Below are positions 33,208 to 43,760 of a stretch of 64,000 nucleotides of DNA, in pieces. Below the pieces are notes generated by a model. The model was not told where the DNA came from. It ran no database searches and saw only the letters and a list, made by a program, of their open reading frames with translations. The stretch lies in NCBI GenBank assembly GCA_002104905.1, contig MCFE01000173.1, positions 62,001 to 126,000 of the forward strand, in the 5' to 3' direction. Made by a program: the position numbers and the translations under genes. This DNA is from Basidiobolus meristosporus CBS 931.73. Its lineage: Eukaryota > Basidiobolomycota > Basidiobolomycetes > Basidiobolales > Basidiobolaceae. Numbering within the stretch: the stretch's first letter is position 1; every line of letters begins with the position of its first letter.

Positions 33208-34139
33208 AGCCATGAACTAGCTGGAAGAGTGCCAATAAGGGAAAAGTAGGCAGAGACAGATGCACCAGCACAACATTACCAAGGAAGAATCATGGTTCCA
33301 CTCAAGAAGCACTCAGTCATAGTAGTAGGGAAGGACCCAGCTGTGATAAAAACAAGTGGCTACCTCAGGAGCCTGTCACAGCATGGGCTGAGGGCTCAAA
33401 ACAAGAGGAAAAGAAGTGTCAGGTGGCTTGCAGAGTGCCAGCATGGGACAAGCAGGCTATAATGGATGCGTCAGAGCAGCATTGAACAAGGACAAAATGT
33501 AGTTCAATACAAGAACCACTGAGACAAAGTAGCAGTGAAAGACCTTACGGTGATAAAGGAAATGATAAAGGGAAAAAGTCTACCCAAACAGAGACAGGGA
33601 AGCATAAAAAAAAGCTGAAGCTGTTGCCAATTCCTGCCATGAGCCCAGAACAGACTGAATCCCATCCTAGTCAAGAAGAATTACCCACCAAAAAAAAAGC
33701 CATTTTCACAAGAGTTGGAAGTGCGGCCAGTTGAGCTACACTCCAGTGAGGTAGATGAGTTTGCAGAGAAAGGCAATTTGTCTACCATAGCCTCCACTTC
33801 CTTCATTGTTGAGAGAGTAGAGCCCACTGAGAGATAAAGTAACAATATTATGAGCTCACAAGGTTATCACAATGCCTTCAATGAGATTTTGTAATACTAA
33901 TAGGCACACCAAGAGGTTTCAGCACTTCTTCAAGAGCAGTGCTCAAGAAGACATACTTGAATATTGCAAGAATTTATTGCAAAGACTGGCAGATGAGGTG
34001 CTAGACCTTTCAGTGCTAGCTAAAGACCAGAATGTATGGGAACCAGTGAATGAACAGGGGCATAAAGGTGTAGGGTTCCCACCTAAGTCATGAAAACATA
34101 GATTACAGCAGAAATGCTGACCCAAAGAAAAATTACTGA
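33208..34139 (+). pseudogene. Element E Gag-like gene, copy E3
   Basis: Partial plus-strand copy. It begins in the repeat-bearing region: two related units of about 185 bp at about 33,225-33,412 and 33,415-33,575 (gaagagtgccaataaggg, then cagagtgccagcatggga). It ends with the open stretch LQHFF-like QHFFKSSAQEDILEYCKNL followed by VLDLSVLAKDQNVWEPVNEQ at 33,872-34,093. Stops and frameshifts lie between. Not recognised; see the E2 entry for the family. Confidence 0.6.
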
Positions 34140-34143
34140 GATG

Positions 34144-35263
34144 TGTAGTCATGGAAAGTATTCCATGACTACAATATCTCCAAACCAATATTGCACTCAT
34201 TTCTTTATTTTGCTTTTTGCTATTTTTACACACAAGTGAGAGATCAAGAATTTCCTACTTTGAAGGACAAACACTCCAGACCCTGTCAAGCAGTCCACCC
34301 CAGAATATTATGTCGTACAGAACACGTAGTAGCCGGCTCATGTTTCAAATTACAGCTCATTTTAAGCAGTACTTGAGGAGTTATGACCAAAAGAGTCCAA
34401 TTACTATATATATACTATGCCTTATTGCTAGGATTACAGTGGTGACTTTAATTGCTTACAACTTCCGAACCAGACAATCAGATCACATAAATTTCTCACA
34501 GATGCTGCACCTATGTTTGATCTGCACCACTGCAAATTTTTAGCTTCCTATTGCATGTATTGCTTGCGCAATTGTCCAAAAACTTTGATGCTTCAGAGAT
34601 TTCATATACATGACTTCCCCAGCTGAAAAATAATGGAGAGCCTGTTTCCAGAATCTCAACACTACAACTGCAAGTCTAAAGGTTATAAGGCTTCCCCTGC
34701 ATTACTTGCACTGTTGAGTATTCTGACTTTGATTGGTTCTACATCAGTAAAGAGACTGCAAAGCTCACAAGAATCCAATCTAAGTTCTACAAGAAACTAC
34801 CACTTTTCAGTTGGAAAAGCCCCCTCTAAGAAGCTCCTTTACTCTAAAGACACCTCTTTAGACACCTATTTAGTCTAAAGACCCCTTTAGAGACCCCTTT
34901 AAGAAACCCCTTTACCCTTAAGAAGCCCCTTTAGGCACCCCTTTAGTGTGAAATCCACTTTAGAGACCACTACAAGTTTATCTAAGACAGTACAGTGACT
35001 TCCAAATAGGGAAAAGTTACCATAAAAGTAAATAAGCCCATTAGTCAACAGAAGGTCAGAACACTGTTGTAGAAGTGACAAACACTGCCTACTGTATATT
35101 TTGAGCCAAAGATTGAGGAAATTAGTGAAAGTGATATCTTCTATTGATATATCAAACTCCCAATAAACTATTACAATATTAGCATACTGGAAGTTGTTGT
35201 ATATTGATGAGTAGCCCCTACATTATAGAACAAGCCCCAAATTAATCATAATACAACACAACA
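34144..35263 (+). repeat. Solo LTR L2 (1,120 bp) with TSD gatg
   Basis: Starts tgtagtcatggaaag and ends tacaacacaaca, with gatg at 34,140-34,143 and again at 35,264-35,267. It has TG...CA ends and a TATA-like ctatatatatac near 34,403. The first 30 bases form a near-perfect hairpin (tgtagtcatggaa...ttccatgactaca). The inner part has CCCCTTTA-type tandem repeats. I call it an LTR from its ends and duplication; the parent element is not certain. Confidence 0.78.
34820..34960 (+). repeat. CCCCTTTA-type tandem repeats in L2
   Basis: Units such as acccctttagagacccctt and aagaagcccctttaggcacc follow one another. The spacing is irregular at roughly 15-25 bases. Confidence 0.65.
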
Positions 35264-35289
35264 GATGATCCCATCAAAAGGCTGTCACA

Positions 35290-35740
35290 AGGCTAAAGTC
35301 CTGTGACTAAGAGGTACTGATCCTGTCAGGACACCGTTCCAAGACCATAGAAAAATAATTACACCTCAGATTTCACAAAATACTGAGTCAAAACTCTTCA
35401 TCACAACAATGTTTAAGTGGCTTTTGATTGGTTCCCTGCCAATTTGCTCACTTTCTGATTCTAGACACTCTAATGCCTCCTACATTTGTGTGCATTGATT
35501 GGCTATTGCCTCTTTTCTACACTCCTTACCTCCTAACTTGATTGTTTCTCTTACTTTTTGTGCATACAAATTGATTTATTTCCATCAAAACTTCAGTTGT
35601 ACCTCAATTGCCAATTGTATTAGCCTATATAAGTCCCAATACCCTACACTAACATTAATCCCAACCCCACACTCAACAAGTAACTCCATTAAATCCACCA
35701 CTCAATAAGTATTTTGGCTGTAAATCTCTGGTTTCACAAC
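35290..35740 (+). repeat. LTR-like repeat L3
   Basis: Matches about 43,310-43,700 in opposite orientation (cacctcctacatttgtgtgcattgattggc-type sequence; also cagttgtacctcaattgcca). A TATA-like ctatataagtcc lies near 35,625. It probably is an LTR or promoter unit, but its ends and a target duplication were not resolved. Confidence 0.4.
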
Positions 35741-35996
35741 TTTGGCAGGAACCCAACGGCTTTATGCCACTGTTCATTCACTGGTTCCCACACATCCTGG
35801 TCTTCAGCTGGCACTGCAAGGGCTAGCACCTCACCTGCCAGTCTTTGTAATAAGTCCTTGCAATATTACAGTGAGTTTTCTTGAGCACTGCTCTTGATGT
35901 AGCGCTGCAACCTCTTGTTATGCTTATTACTGTTCCAAAATTCCACTAAAGGCATTGTGATAGTCTTTTGAGCTCTTTACAATGTAACCTTGTCTG

Positions 35997-36507
35997 TGTC
36001 ATGATCACATGACAACCATGGACACCCATGCCAAGTTTCAGCTTCCTAGCTCAATTTCTAAGAGATTCCTTCTGGAACCTTCTACCACCTTCCACAAAGT
36101 TCCTGACCATTCCAGACCATTGTTACACAATGAAACATTCCCTGGAAGCTTCCCATTGTATTTTTCATAGTCCAGTACCATATATGGAAATACCAGGTCA
36201 CATGACTTAGTCACATGATCAGGTGACCCAATCCATTTCCCCATCCTGCCTCAGTGCCTTGCCTTCTATATTATTATCCCCAGCACTGCTGCTGTGCCTC
36301 ACCCCACAACCCCATTAGTATTAGCTAATATCTCTTGGCATCAGTATAGCCAAAAAGTATATATAGTCCTATCCCCCCTTAAGTATTACTCAGTCTGATA
36401 AACACAGGTCTTGAATAAACAGCCTTGCCTTGTTGATCCACACCTAAGTACTTTCCTGGTCCTGCCTTGCCTAGCCCTACTCTCCTGAATTGTGTCTATT
36501 CATAACA
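35997..36507 (+). repeat. Solo LTR L1 (511 bp) with TSD gtctg
   Basis: Starts tgtcatgatcacatgac and ends attcataaca, with gtctg at 35,992-35,996 and at 36,508-36,512, a perfect 5-bp duplication. A TATA box gtatatatagtc (about 36,357) and aataaa (about 36,414) give its orientation. It interrupts element E4. Confidence 0.92.
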
Positions 36508-36512
36508 GTCTG

Positions 36513-37291
36513 TCAGCAGGATCTTAACTCTGTCAGCAATGGAGGATGTGGAGGCTGTGGTAGACAAGTTGCCTTTTTCAGCAGACTCATCTACCTTGCT
36601 GGAGTGTAGCTCAACTGGCTGCACTTCCAACTCTTGTGAAAGCAGCTGTATTCTTGTTGGTAATTCTTCCTGGCTATAAAGGGATTCAGTCTGTTCCAGG
36701 TTTGCAGCATTAATTGGTGAGAACTGCAGTTTTTTTTGCATGCCTCCCTGTCTCAGGCTTTGGTAGACCTTTTTCCCTTGACCTTTTCCTTTATTGTTGC
36801 TAGGTATTTTATTGCTACTTTGTCTGAGTGCTTCTTATAAAGAACTATGTTTTCTCCTGAATAAATTCTGCACCAATGTATCTGTTTTGGCCTGCTTGTC
36901 CCTTGCTGGCACTCTTGTGGCAGCCTGACATTTATTTTCTTCTTGTTTTGAGCTCTCAACTGTAGTTGTGACAGTCTCCTGTAAAAGCAGCTGGTATTTA
37001 TCACCACCAGGGCCTTCACTGCTACTTTAACTAGGTGCTTCTTGAGTGTTACTACACTTTTTCCTTGATAAGTGTTGTGCTAGTGCATCCATGTCAGCCT
37101 GCTTGTCCATAATTGGCACTCTTCCAGCTACCTGACATCTCTTTGATGCTTTTCTGGAGTTTTTAGCCCTGCATGTAACAGGCTCTTATGAAGCTGCTGG
37201 TTTTTAGCCATGGCACCCTTATTCTTCTGCCTTTGATAGTTGCTGCTATTCTTAAGATACTTTCTTAGCATGCCAATGCTGGCTTTAAGGT
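36513..37291 (-). pseudogene. Middle part of element E protein with two tandem repeats
   Basis: Read on the minus strand this shows two copies of a unit of about 60 residues. One is near 37,140-36,960. The other, near 36,950-36,790, reads LPQECQQGTSRPKQIH then ENIVLYKKHSDKVAIKYLAT. The stretch at 36,496-36,741 gives VQPVELHSSKVDESAEKGNL, the block before the L1 insertion. Several stops are present. Confidence 0.55.
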
Positions 37292-37614
37292 GATGTGTTG
37301 TGTTTTATTATGATTAGTTTGGAGCTTGTTCTACAATGTAGAGGCTAATCAACAATATGCAACAACTTCCAGTATGCTAATACTCAAATAGTTTATTGGG
37401 AGTTTGATATACCAATGGAAGATATAACTTTCACTAATATCCTCAATCTAAGGCTCAAAATATACTATGGGCAGTGTTTCTCACTTCTACAGCAGTGTTC
37501 TGACCTTCTGTTGACTAATGGGCTTATTTACTTTTATAGTAACTTTTCTGTATATCAAAGTCACTTTCCTTTCTGAGTAGATATTTCCTAATGTGGAAGC
37601 TTAGAACTCCCCTT

Positions 37615-37860
37615 TAACCTAAAAAGGTGTGTTATAGAAGTATCTAAAGGGGTCTTTAGACCTATAGGGGTGCCTAAAAGGGTGTCTAAATGGGTGTCTT
37701 TATAGTAAAGGGGCTTCTTGTAGTGGTCTCTAAAGTGGACTTTGCACTAAAGGGGTGCCTAAAGGGGTTTCTTAACAAGGTCTCTAAAGGGGTGTTTAGA
37801 CTAAAGGGGTCTCTAAAGGGGGGTCTTCAGAGTGAAGGGGTTTCTTAGAGGTGACCTTTC
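37615..37860 (-). repeat. CCCCTTTA-type tandem repeats in L2 (inverted)
   Basis: The longest array of the three. Runs such as aaaggggtctctaaaggggg and aaaggggtgcctaaaggggt follow each other on the plus strand. Confidence 0.7.
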
Positions 37861-38193
37861 CAGCTGAAAAGTGATAGTTTCTTGTAGAACTTAGATTGGA
37901 TTCTTGTGAGCTTTGCAGTCTCTTTACTGATGTAGTACCAATCAATGTCAGAATACTCAAAAGTGCAAGTGATGCAGGGGAAGCCTTATAACCTTTAAAC
38001 CTGTAACTGTAGTGTGGAGATTCTGGAAAGATGCTCTCCTTTATTTTTCAGCTGGGGAAGTCATATATATGAAATCTCTGAAGGATCAAAGTTTTTGGAA
38101 ATTTGCGCAAGCAATACACGTGAAACAAAGCTAAAACTCTGCAGTGGCGCAGATTGGACATAGGTGCAGCACCTGTGAAAATATCATATTATC

Positions 38194-38925
38194 AGACTTG
38201 TTCCGTTGGACAGTGCCACATTGAGCCATGAGGGCCAAATGATGCCATAGTGTGCCAGGGAGGCCAAGTGAGCCTAAGCCTGGCCATAGAGTGTGAAACA
38301 TAGCTCTTCATCTTCATGCAAAGCAGCCCCTGTGTTTCACCCATTGTGCTGGAGAAAATCCATGTTTGACCTTTTTTTTGGATCAATGTTGTGCATGATG
38401 TGTAAGAGCACAGAAGAATTGAAGACATGCACCTGGTACTCAATACCCATGGCACTCTGAAACTAGATTCTGTAGCTTGTATCATGTCACAAAAATGAAT
38501 GGCACTATCTTGGTCCACTGGTACCATCTGGCATTATAAGTGCTTTGTATAGGTCTTACTTTAGGGCTAATATTTAAATAGAGTGCCAGATAGTACCAGT
38601 GGACCAATATAGAGCCATTCATTTTGGTGACATGATATAAGCTACAGGAGCTAGATTCAGAGTGTCATGGGTATTGAGTACCAGATGCATGTCTTCAGTC
38701 CTTCTGTCCTCTTACACATCCTGCACAACACTGATCCAAAAAAAAAGGACAAAAAATGGATTTTTTCCAACACAATGGGTGAAACACAGGGGCTGCTTTG
38801 CATGAAAATCCAGAGCTATGTTTCACACTCTGGTGCCAAGTTTAGGTCTACTATGCCTCTCTGGCACGCAATGGCACTATATGGCACTCATGTCTCAATG
38901 TGGCACTATCTAACGGAACAAGTCT
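38194..38925. mobile_element. Foldback element (732 bp, two long inverted arms)
   Basis: The left arm (38,194 to about 38,540) is the reverse complement of the right arm (about 38,580 to 38,925) with few mismatches. The tips read agacttgttccgttggacag and, reversed, agacttgttccgttagatag. A centre of about 40 bases contains tataggtcttactttagggc. No coding capacity: the open frames at 38,192-38,527 (-) and 38,667-38,972 (+) are mirror images of each other. Empty sites in the L2 copies near 34,490 and 27,645 show it is an insertion. No exact target duplication could be fixed. Confidence 0.85.
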
Positions 38926-39265
38926 ATTTGATTGGCAGGTTCAAAAGTTACATGCAATCAAAGTCACCATAGTAATACTAGCAATAGTGGCCTAGTGTAT
39001 ATAATAATTGGACTCTTTTGGTCATAACTCCTTAAGTACTACTTCAAATGAGCTGTAATTTGATACATGTATTGGTACTGCGTGTTCTGTATGACATAAT
39101 ATTCTTGGGTGGATGCTTGTCAGGGTCTGTAGTATTTTTCCTTCAAAGTTGTAAATTTTTGATCTTTCACCTGTGTGTTACAATAGCAAAAAGCAAAATA
39201 AAGAAATGAGTGCTATATTGTTTTGAGATACTGTAGTAATGGAATACTTTATATTACCACAGATG

Positions 39266-39958
39266 GTGTGCTAGGCTTCTGGCGGCCTCTTGTATATTAG
39301 CCCACTCTTCATTATTGCACTCAACAGCTTCACAGATCTTCAATGTGTTTGGATTTTTAGGCTTTGGTAGTAATACCATATTGTCTCCCACCCACACTGT
39401 GATAGATTTTTCTGTTGGCTCTATCTTTGGGCACTACTATTGTGCTTCAAAGATTTTATGGCGCTCCTTGGCTGTTACATTGGGAAATGGCCCCATTTTT
39501 GGCTGTGACACTGAGCTACTTGAGTTCCTTCTTTGCAGCAAAGATACTGCTTTCTCTACCTGGGATATTGATTGCTCTACACATATTATCCACTCATCCT
39601 GTTTCTGGACTATTTCCTGATTTCTCTGGGCCATTGCATCTATCCTATCAGCCACTGCTCCTAATTGCTTCATTAATGCTCTAGTATGAGCTGACAACAT
39701 ACTTGCTAAAATGGGTGGTGGTGATGTTATCATGGCCACTTGCTGATCCTCAACTGAGAGTACTGCATTTGATACATTCACATCTGCCTGAGCATAATGG
39801 TCAGCTTGTGACTCCATAGAGGTTCCCAGTTGCCTACTTGACCAAGAGCCTGAGGAGTCCACATTATTACCTTCAATGGGCACACTGTACACAAGGCCTT
39901 TTTTGGATGTATCCCTGCTTGTTGCACTGAATGTCAAAGTAAGCTGTTGTCTAACCAT
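39266..39958 (-). pseudogene. N-terminal part of element E Gag-like protein
   Basis: The most open piece of the E protein: 173 codons from MVRQQLTLTFSATSRDTSKK to KERHKIFEAQ, then two TAG codons where E2 has CAA-CAG, then readable sequence to KICEAVECNNEEWANIQEA. Residues about 85-140 look like a coiled coil (ALMKQLGAVADRIDAMAQRN through VEQSISQVEKAVSLLQRR). The first part is Ser/Asp-rich and probably disordered. No catalytic motif is seen. The coiled coil and placement before integrase in E2 would suit a retroelement Gag. The start ATG lies 290 bp from the divergent Plavaka transposase. Confidence 0.6.
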
Positions 39959-40248
39959 TCTTCTGCGGCTGTGAGTGGTGGGGTTGGGTTAGGAACCAGA
40001 CAACTTTACTTTTTTTGGGGGGGCATATATATGGAAGTGAGTCAAACCAAAGGGGAAATAATGTTACATATATGTGTGTATATTGTGCCACACCTTGATT
40101 TATAATGCATACTATGGCAGGTCATCATTGAATCTTACATTCATGTAGGTGCAATGTCGCAAATACAAGACTGTCTTAATTTCAAATGAGTATTAACCAA
40201 GAAGTGATATAATAGTGTTATGTTGTTGAAGGTCAAACTGTTTGCCCC

Positions 40249-41046
40249 ATGGACAAGACTACTTTGACTCATCACTGTACAAGAAGAGAAAAAAGACCAT
40301 GTGGCTATTGTGGCAAGCCTCTCAGCCATGAGGCATGCAGACAGCATAGGAAGTATTACAAGGATCACAGCCAGTGTTTTGCCACAAAAGTTATATTTGA
40401 CCATTCATTGGTCACTACTGTACCTACATTATCTTGCCAGCCAGTTGATAAATCCATATTGGCACCTGGCTGTCTTTGTCACCTTGTGCAAACTGAGTCA
40501 GGTGAGTTTGTGATGCCTTTAGGCTCCTCTCAGCCTTCTGAATATGGCATGCAGAGTGATAGCTCTGACAAAAAAGGTACACGGATGGATTTTGGGCCCA
40601 TCTCCTCTAACAACAGTACCATATATGAGCCTGGTCTAATCCCTAGATGCAATGAGACAACACCCATTGTAACAAATGCCAAAGATACTTTATGGAGCCA
40701 AGTTAGCCCAGTAATCCATCTACTAGTGAATGCTGTGATGTTGTGGCTAGGGAAGTGGTGTGTTTCCACTAATATCAGTAATGGTAGCTTTCAGAATTTA
40801 TTACTACTTCTCACCAAAATCATACCAGGATGCAACTTGCCATGTACATGGCACAAGTGGACAACCATCATGTGGCTGGCAGCATATAACCCAGAGACTG
40901 TCTTGATTCCAGCATGTGTTAACAGTTGCATGGCATTAACATCCAAAAATGCTACCATTGCAATGTGTCCAAATTGTCAGGAATCCACCACCATTGAGGG
41001 AAACATTGTTCACACTCCAGATATATTCCAGTCATACCCTGCCTGA
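40249..41046 (+). pseudogene. Tnp2/Plavaka transposase, N-terminal part
   Basis: 265 open codons. Near the start is a Cys/His cluster (CGYCGKPLSHEACRQHRKYY) that may bind DNA or zinc. The C-terminal third has the Tnp2 hallmark C-x3-C followed 13 residues on by CPNC (CVNSCMALTSKN...MCPNC, about residues 224-245), preceded by AAYNPETVLIPA. This arrangement is known from Tnp2-type transposases of CACTA elements. The frame ends at 41,046. The catalytic core lies downstream in broken frames, so this is the intact front of a dead gene. Assignment is by motif memory. Confidence 0.65.
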
Positions 41047-41278
41047 GGCAGCTGATGCAGTCCAACAAATATTGCAAAGCTATACAGTACTGTGCTCAGT
41101 ATCAATCACGCACAAACATATCCAATGTATTTGATGGCAAACGTTAAAAACAGTTAAGAAGTAAGGGCTACTTTGAAGGTATGTATTACCATGCCTTTGC
41201 TTGAGCACTGGATTGATTCTCATTTAGCAGTATTCTACCAGCAAATCCTGCTGGCCACTGATTCTCATCAATGTAAAT

Positions 41279-42912
41279 ATGCCACCCATCTTACAGTATC
41301 AAAGCAATAATCTGACAGTAGTCTCACTGGTATCTGGCCCTAAATCACCATCCAACCCAGATAGCTACCTGTACCCATTGCTGGATGAACTTTGTATGCT
41401 TTCCAGCAGGATAACAGTAAATGGCTGTCATGTAATAGCACATTTCATTATCTGTGTATGGAGATACCCCAGTCATCAGCAAGATAGCAGGTTTTTCTGG
41501 GCACAATGAATGGTATTGCTGCTGAATGTGTGAGATCTAGAGGATTTACTCCATAACTCACACAAATCATTATTATCCAAACACCAGCACTAAGAACATC
41601 ATCTTACCACAGAGAGAATGTACAGAAGCCAGCATGCAATTGCAGCAAAGTTGGCAAGTTATAAGCCATTGGCCAAAATATGGAATCAATTTGAAACCAG
41701 AAATACTTATGATAGAAGGTATCTGTTGGAGCAAAAGCTTTCCACTGGATGCAATGCATTTGCTTTTCAACAATATCCCTATAATGAAGACCAAGTTGTA
41801 CATGTGGCATTTCAAGCTAAATGAGCCCTTTGAGATACTGGAGAAATTTGAAAGAATTGGCAAAATATAAAAGAGTATCTGCTACCCTAAATACTTCTGA
41901 CAGGCTTCAATTAATATTCATATGTGGATATTGTAGGAATATTTATCCACAAGGGGATCACCAATGCCAACGTGACGCATCTACACCTGATGTGTGAGGA
42001 GTTTGTGATGGGATTTGAGCAGTTATACTACAAACATGAAGCTGAACATGTAGATCTCTGCTGCAACTGTATCTATTCTCCATTCCATCTTGCATGGTAT
42101 GCGGAGAATGTTGGGCCTTACTTCACCTTTTAGGAGTTTCCTATGGAGCAGATATGTGGGGAGATAGGAAGACAAGTCAGGTTGCATGTACTATCCTATC
42201 TCAATCTCATCAAGAATATTGCCTTCAAGTCTGTCATGGATGTGATGAGTTGGCGCATGGAGGACAGCCCAGATGAGTAGGAAGATACTGAGGACAAATG
42301 TGCATATGGAGACACCTATGCCTATAGCATTAAGAAGCTAAGCAGCCCCAATGCTTGGGTAATCAGTTAAGTAATGCAAAGTTAGGTTGGGAGCAACAAG
42401 CAACTAATTTTTATCAGGAAAACTCTACCAAGGTATGCCAGATTTCTTATGGTTGCAAGCCAACTTCTACACCATTCAATACAGATTCACACAAACAAAA
42501 GCCAGAGCACACCTATCAGGGGGACTAAAATCCAGCAGAGAGAAGGATTATATTGGCTAAATACTAAGAAGTTCTTTGCAGATATTCAGCATGTATTCAT
42601 GGCAGAAGTGGCAACAACCAAGCATATGTTTGCAAGATGTATATGTTACCGGCAGTACAAGGTATATATGCCAACTTTGCAAGTATCACACTAAAAAGCT
42701 GTAAAGTTGAGGTGATAGAAGTATGTCAATTGCAGCAGGTGTGTGTGTTTGTAGAGGTTAGTAAGCAGGAGGCCATGGTTTTTTTGATTCAAACTATATG
42801 CAGAATACCCAAGGTAGTAGTGGATGAGCAAATAATGAGGGGTGATTCTACAGTGGAATATATGTATTGCAGAAGGGGAGGTAGAAAAAGGCAATATCAT
42901 TTGGTAAATTAA
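41279..42912 (+). pseudogene. Tnp2/Plavaka transposase, core and C-terminal remnants
   Basis: Pieces in the expected order. GPKSPSNPDSYLYPLLDE at about 41,335-41,390 matches the GPKxPxDxDxFLxPLxEEL block of the family. KSFPLDAMHLLF at about 41,730-41,770 matches the FPxDxMHL block. FVMGFEQLYYKHEAEHVDLC leads to a segment ending GPYFTF, then after one stop EFPMEQICGE (about 42,000-42,165), the region before the C-terminal domain. GLYWLNTKKFFADIQHVFMA (about 42,545-42,605) is in the tail. Frames change several times and stops occur, so it is non-functional. Confidence 0.62.
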
Positions 42913-43100
42913 TATGGTAGCATTACACAGAACCAGCTGTAGGCCATCAAACTGCCAATCTAATGCCATCAGAGTCTTGCTGTGAGGCTGTCAAAATACC
43001 ATCATGTTTCTTGCCATTTAAGACAATTGGATGTCTTGGCCAACTGGATCCACTTAAAGTAGTTATAGAGTACTGAAAGACCGCAATAATACCATGTAAA

Positions 43101-43309
43101 TATTGTCACAGCACCAATGAAATATTGTTAAGTTTTATCCCTTTATTTGGTTGGAAAATTAGCAAAACACCATTGTGATACTATCATAAGATTGTTAGGA
43201 GGGTGACTAGTTCCAAGCTGCTGGTATTATGATGGTCTCTTAATGGGATTCTGACGGCTGATCCAGATCAGATCCACTCATGGGACCAAATTATTTTTCA
43301 TAGGGTTAT
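43101..43309. other. Short unassigned AT-rich stretch
   Basis: No gene. Bases about 43,250-43,305 (cggctgatccagatcagatc, then gggaccaaattatttttcat) resemble 28,410-28,450, so part belongs to a repeat. Confidence 0.3.
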
Positions 43310-43760
43310 TGAGTGGTGGATTTTAGTAGAGTTACTTGTTGAGTGTGGGGTTGAGCATAATGTTATGGTACAGTATAGGGACTTGTACAGGTCAATACAA
43401 TTGGCAATTGAGGTACAACTGAAGCTTTAGTGGAAATAAATCAACTTGTATGCATGAAAATTAAGAGAAATGGTTGAGTCAGCAAGTAAGGAGGGAGAAA
43501 AAGAGGCATTAGCCAATCAATGCACACAAATGTAGGAGGTGCTAGAGTGTCTGGGATCAGATTGTGAGAAAATTGGCAGAGAACCAGTCCATAGCCACTT
43601 TTGTTTTGTTGTGATGAAAAATTCTGCCCAAGTTTTTGTGAAATATGGGGTGCAATTATTTTTTGATGGTGTGGTGGTGTAGAGGTACTCCTGGGAGAAG
43701 CTACACAACTCAAGGTGTGTGAGGTGTCTGATGGGTGCAATAACCTCTGGGTCTAAACTG
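43310..43760 (-). repeat. LTR-like repeat L3, second copy
   Basis: Reverse-orientation match to 35,290-35,740. At its right end (about 43,660-43,750) it shares gttattgcacccat and ctacaccaccaca with repeat X (27,520-27,610), so X may normally lie just upstream of this unit. Open frames here are not genes. Confidence 0.4.

Larger units (their letters stand above)
37296..39261 (-). repeat. Solo LTR L2 with TSD gatg, interrupted by foldback element
   Basis: Read on the minus strand it starts tgtggtaatataaag (39,261) and ends aaaacacaaca (37,296). gatg at 37,292-37,295 is repeated at 39,262-39,265. Without the 732-bp foldback it is about 1.23 kb, close to the copy at 34,144-35,263. It lies inside element E4. 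Confidence 0.85.
35745..39958 (-). mobile_element. Element E copy E4, split by nested insertions
   Basis: Minus-strand E copy in three pieces: 39,958-39,266, 37,291-36,513 and 35,991-35,745. The gaps hold an L2 LTR (37,296-39,261, itself broken by a foldback element) and an L1 LTR (35,997-36,507). Aligning with E2 (25,300-25,400 and 25,930-26,098) shows the coding sequence was continuous across each gap. Between pieces one and two, E4 also lacks about 110 bases present in E2, bounded by direct repeats aggccagcat. Confidence 0.72.
40100..43100 (+). mobile_element. Tnp2/Plavaka-type DNA transposon remnant P3
   Basis: The longest copy of the transposase family, with leader from about 40,100 and coding traces to about 42,910. 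Terminal inverted repeats were not found; the left end is uncertain because leader similarity between copies starts around 40,110. It lies divergently beside element E4. The family is CACTA-like (EnSpm), and Plavaka is the basidiomycete branch. Confidence 0.6.

Noticed and set aside
38667-38972. Open frame of 101 codons with a near-identical partner at 38,192-38,527 on the other strand
   Set aside because: The two are mirror images produced by the arms of the foldback element. The similarity is palindromic DNA, not a gene pair.
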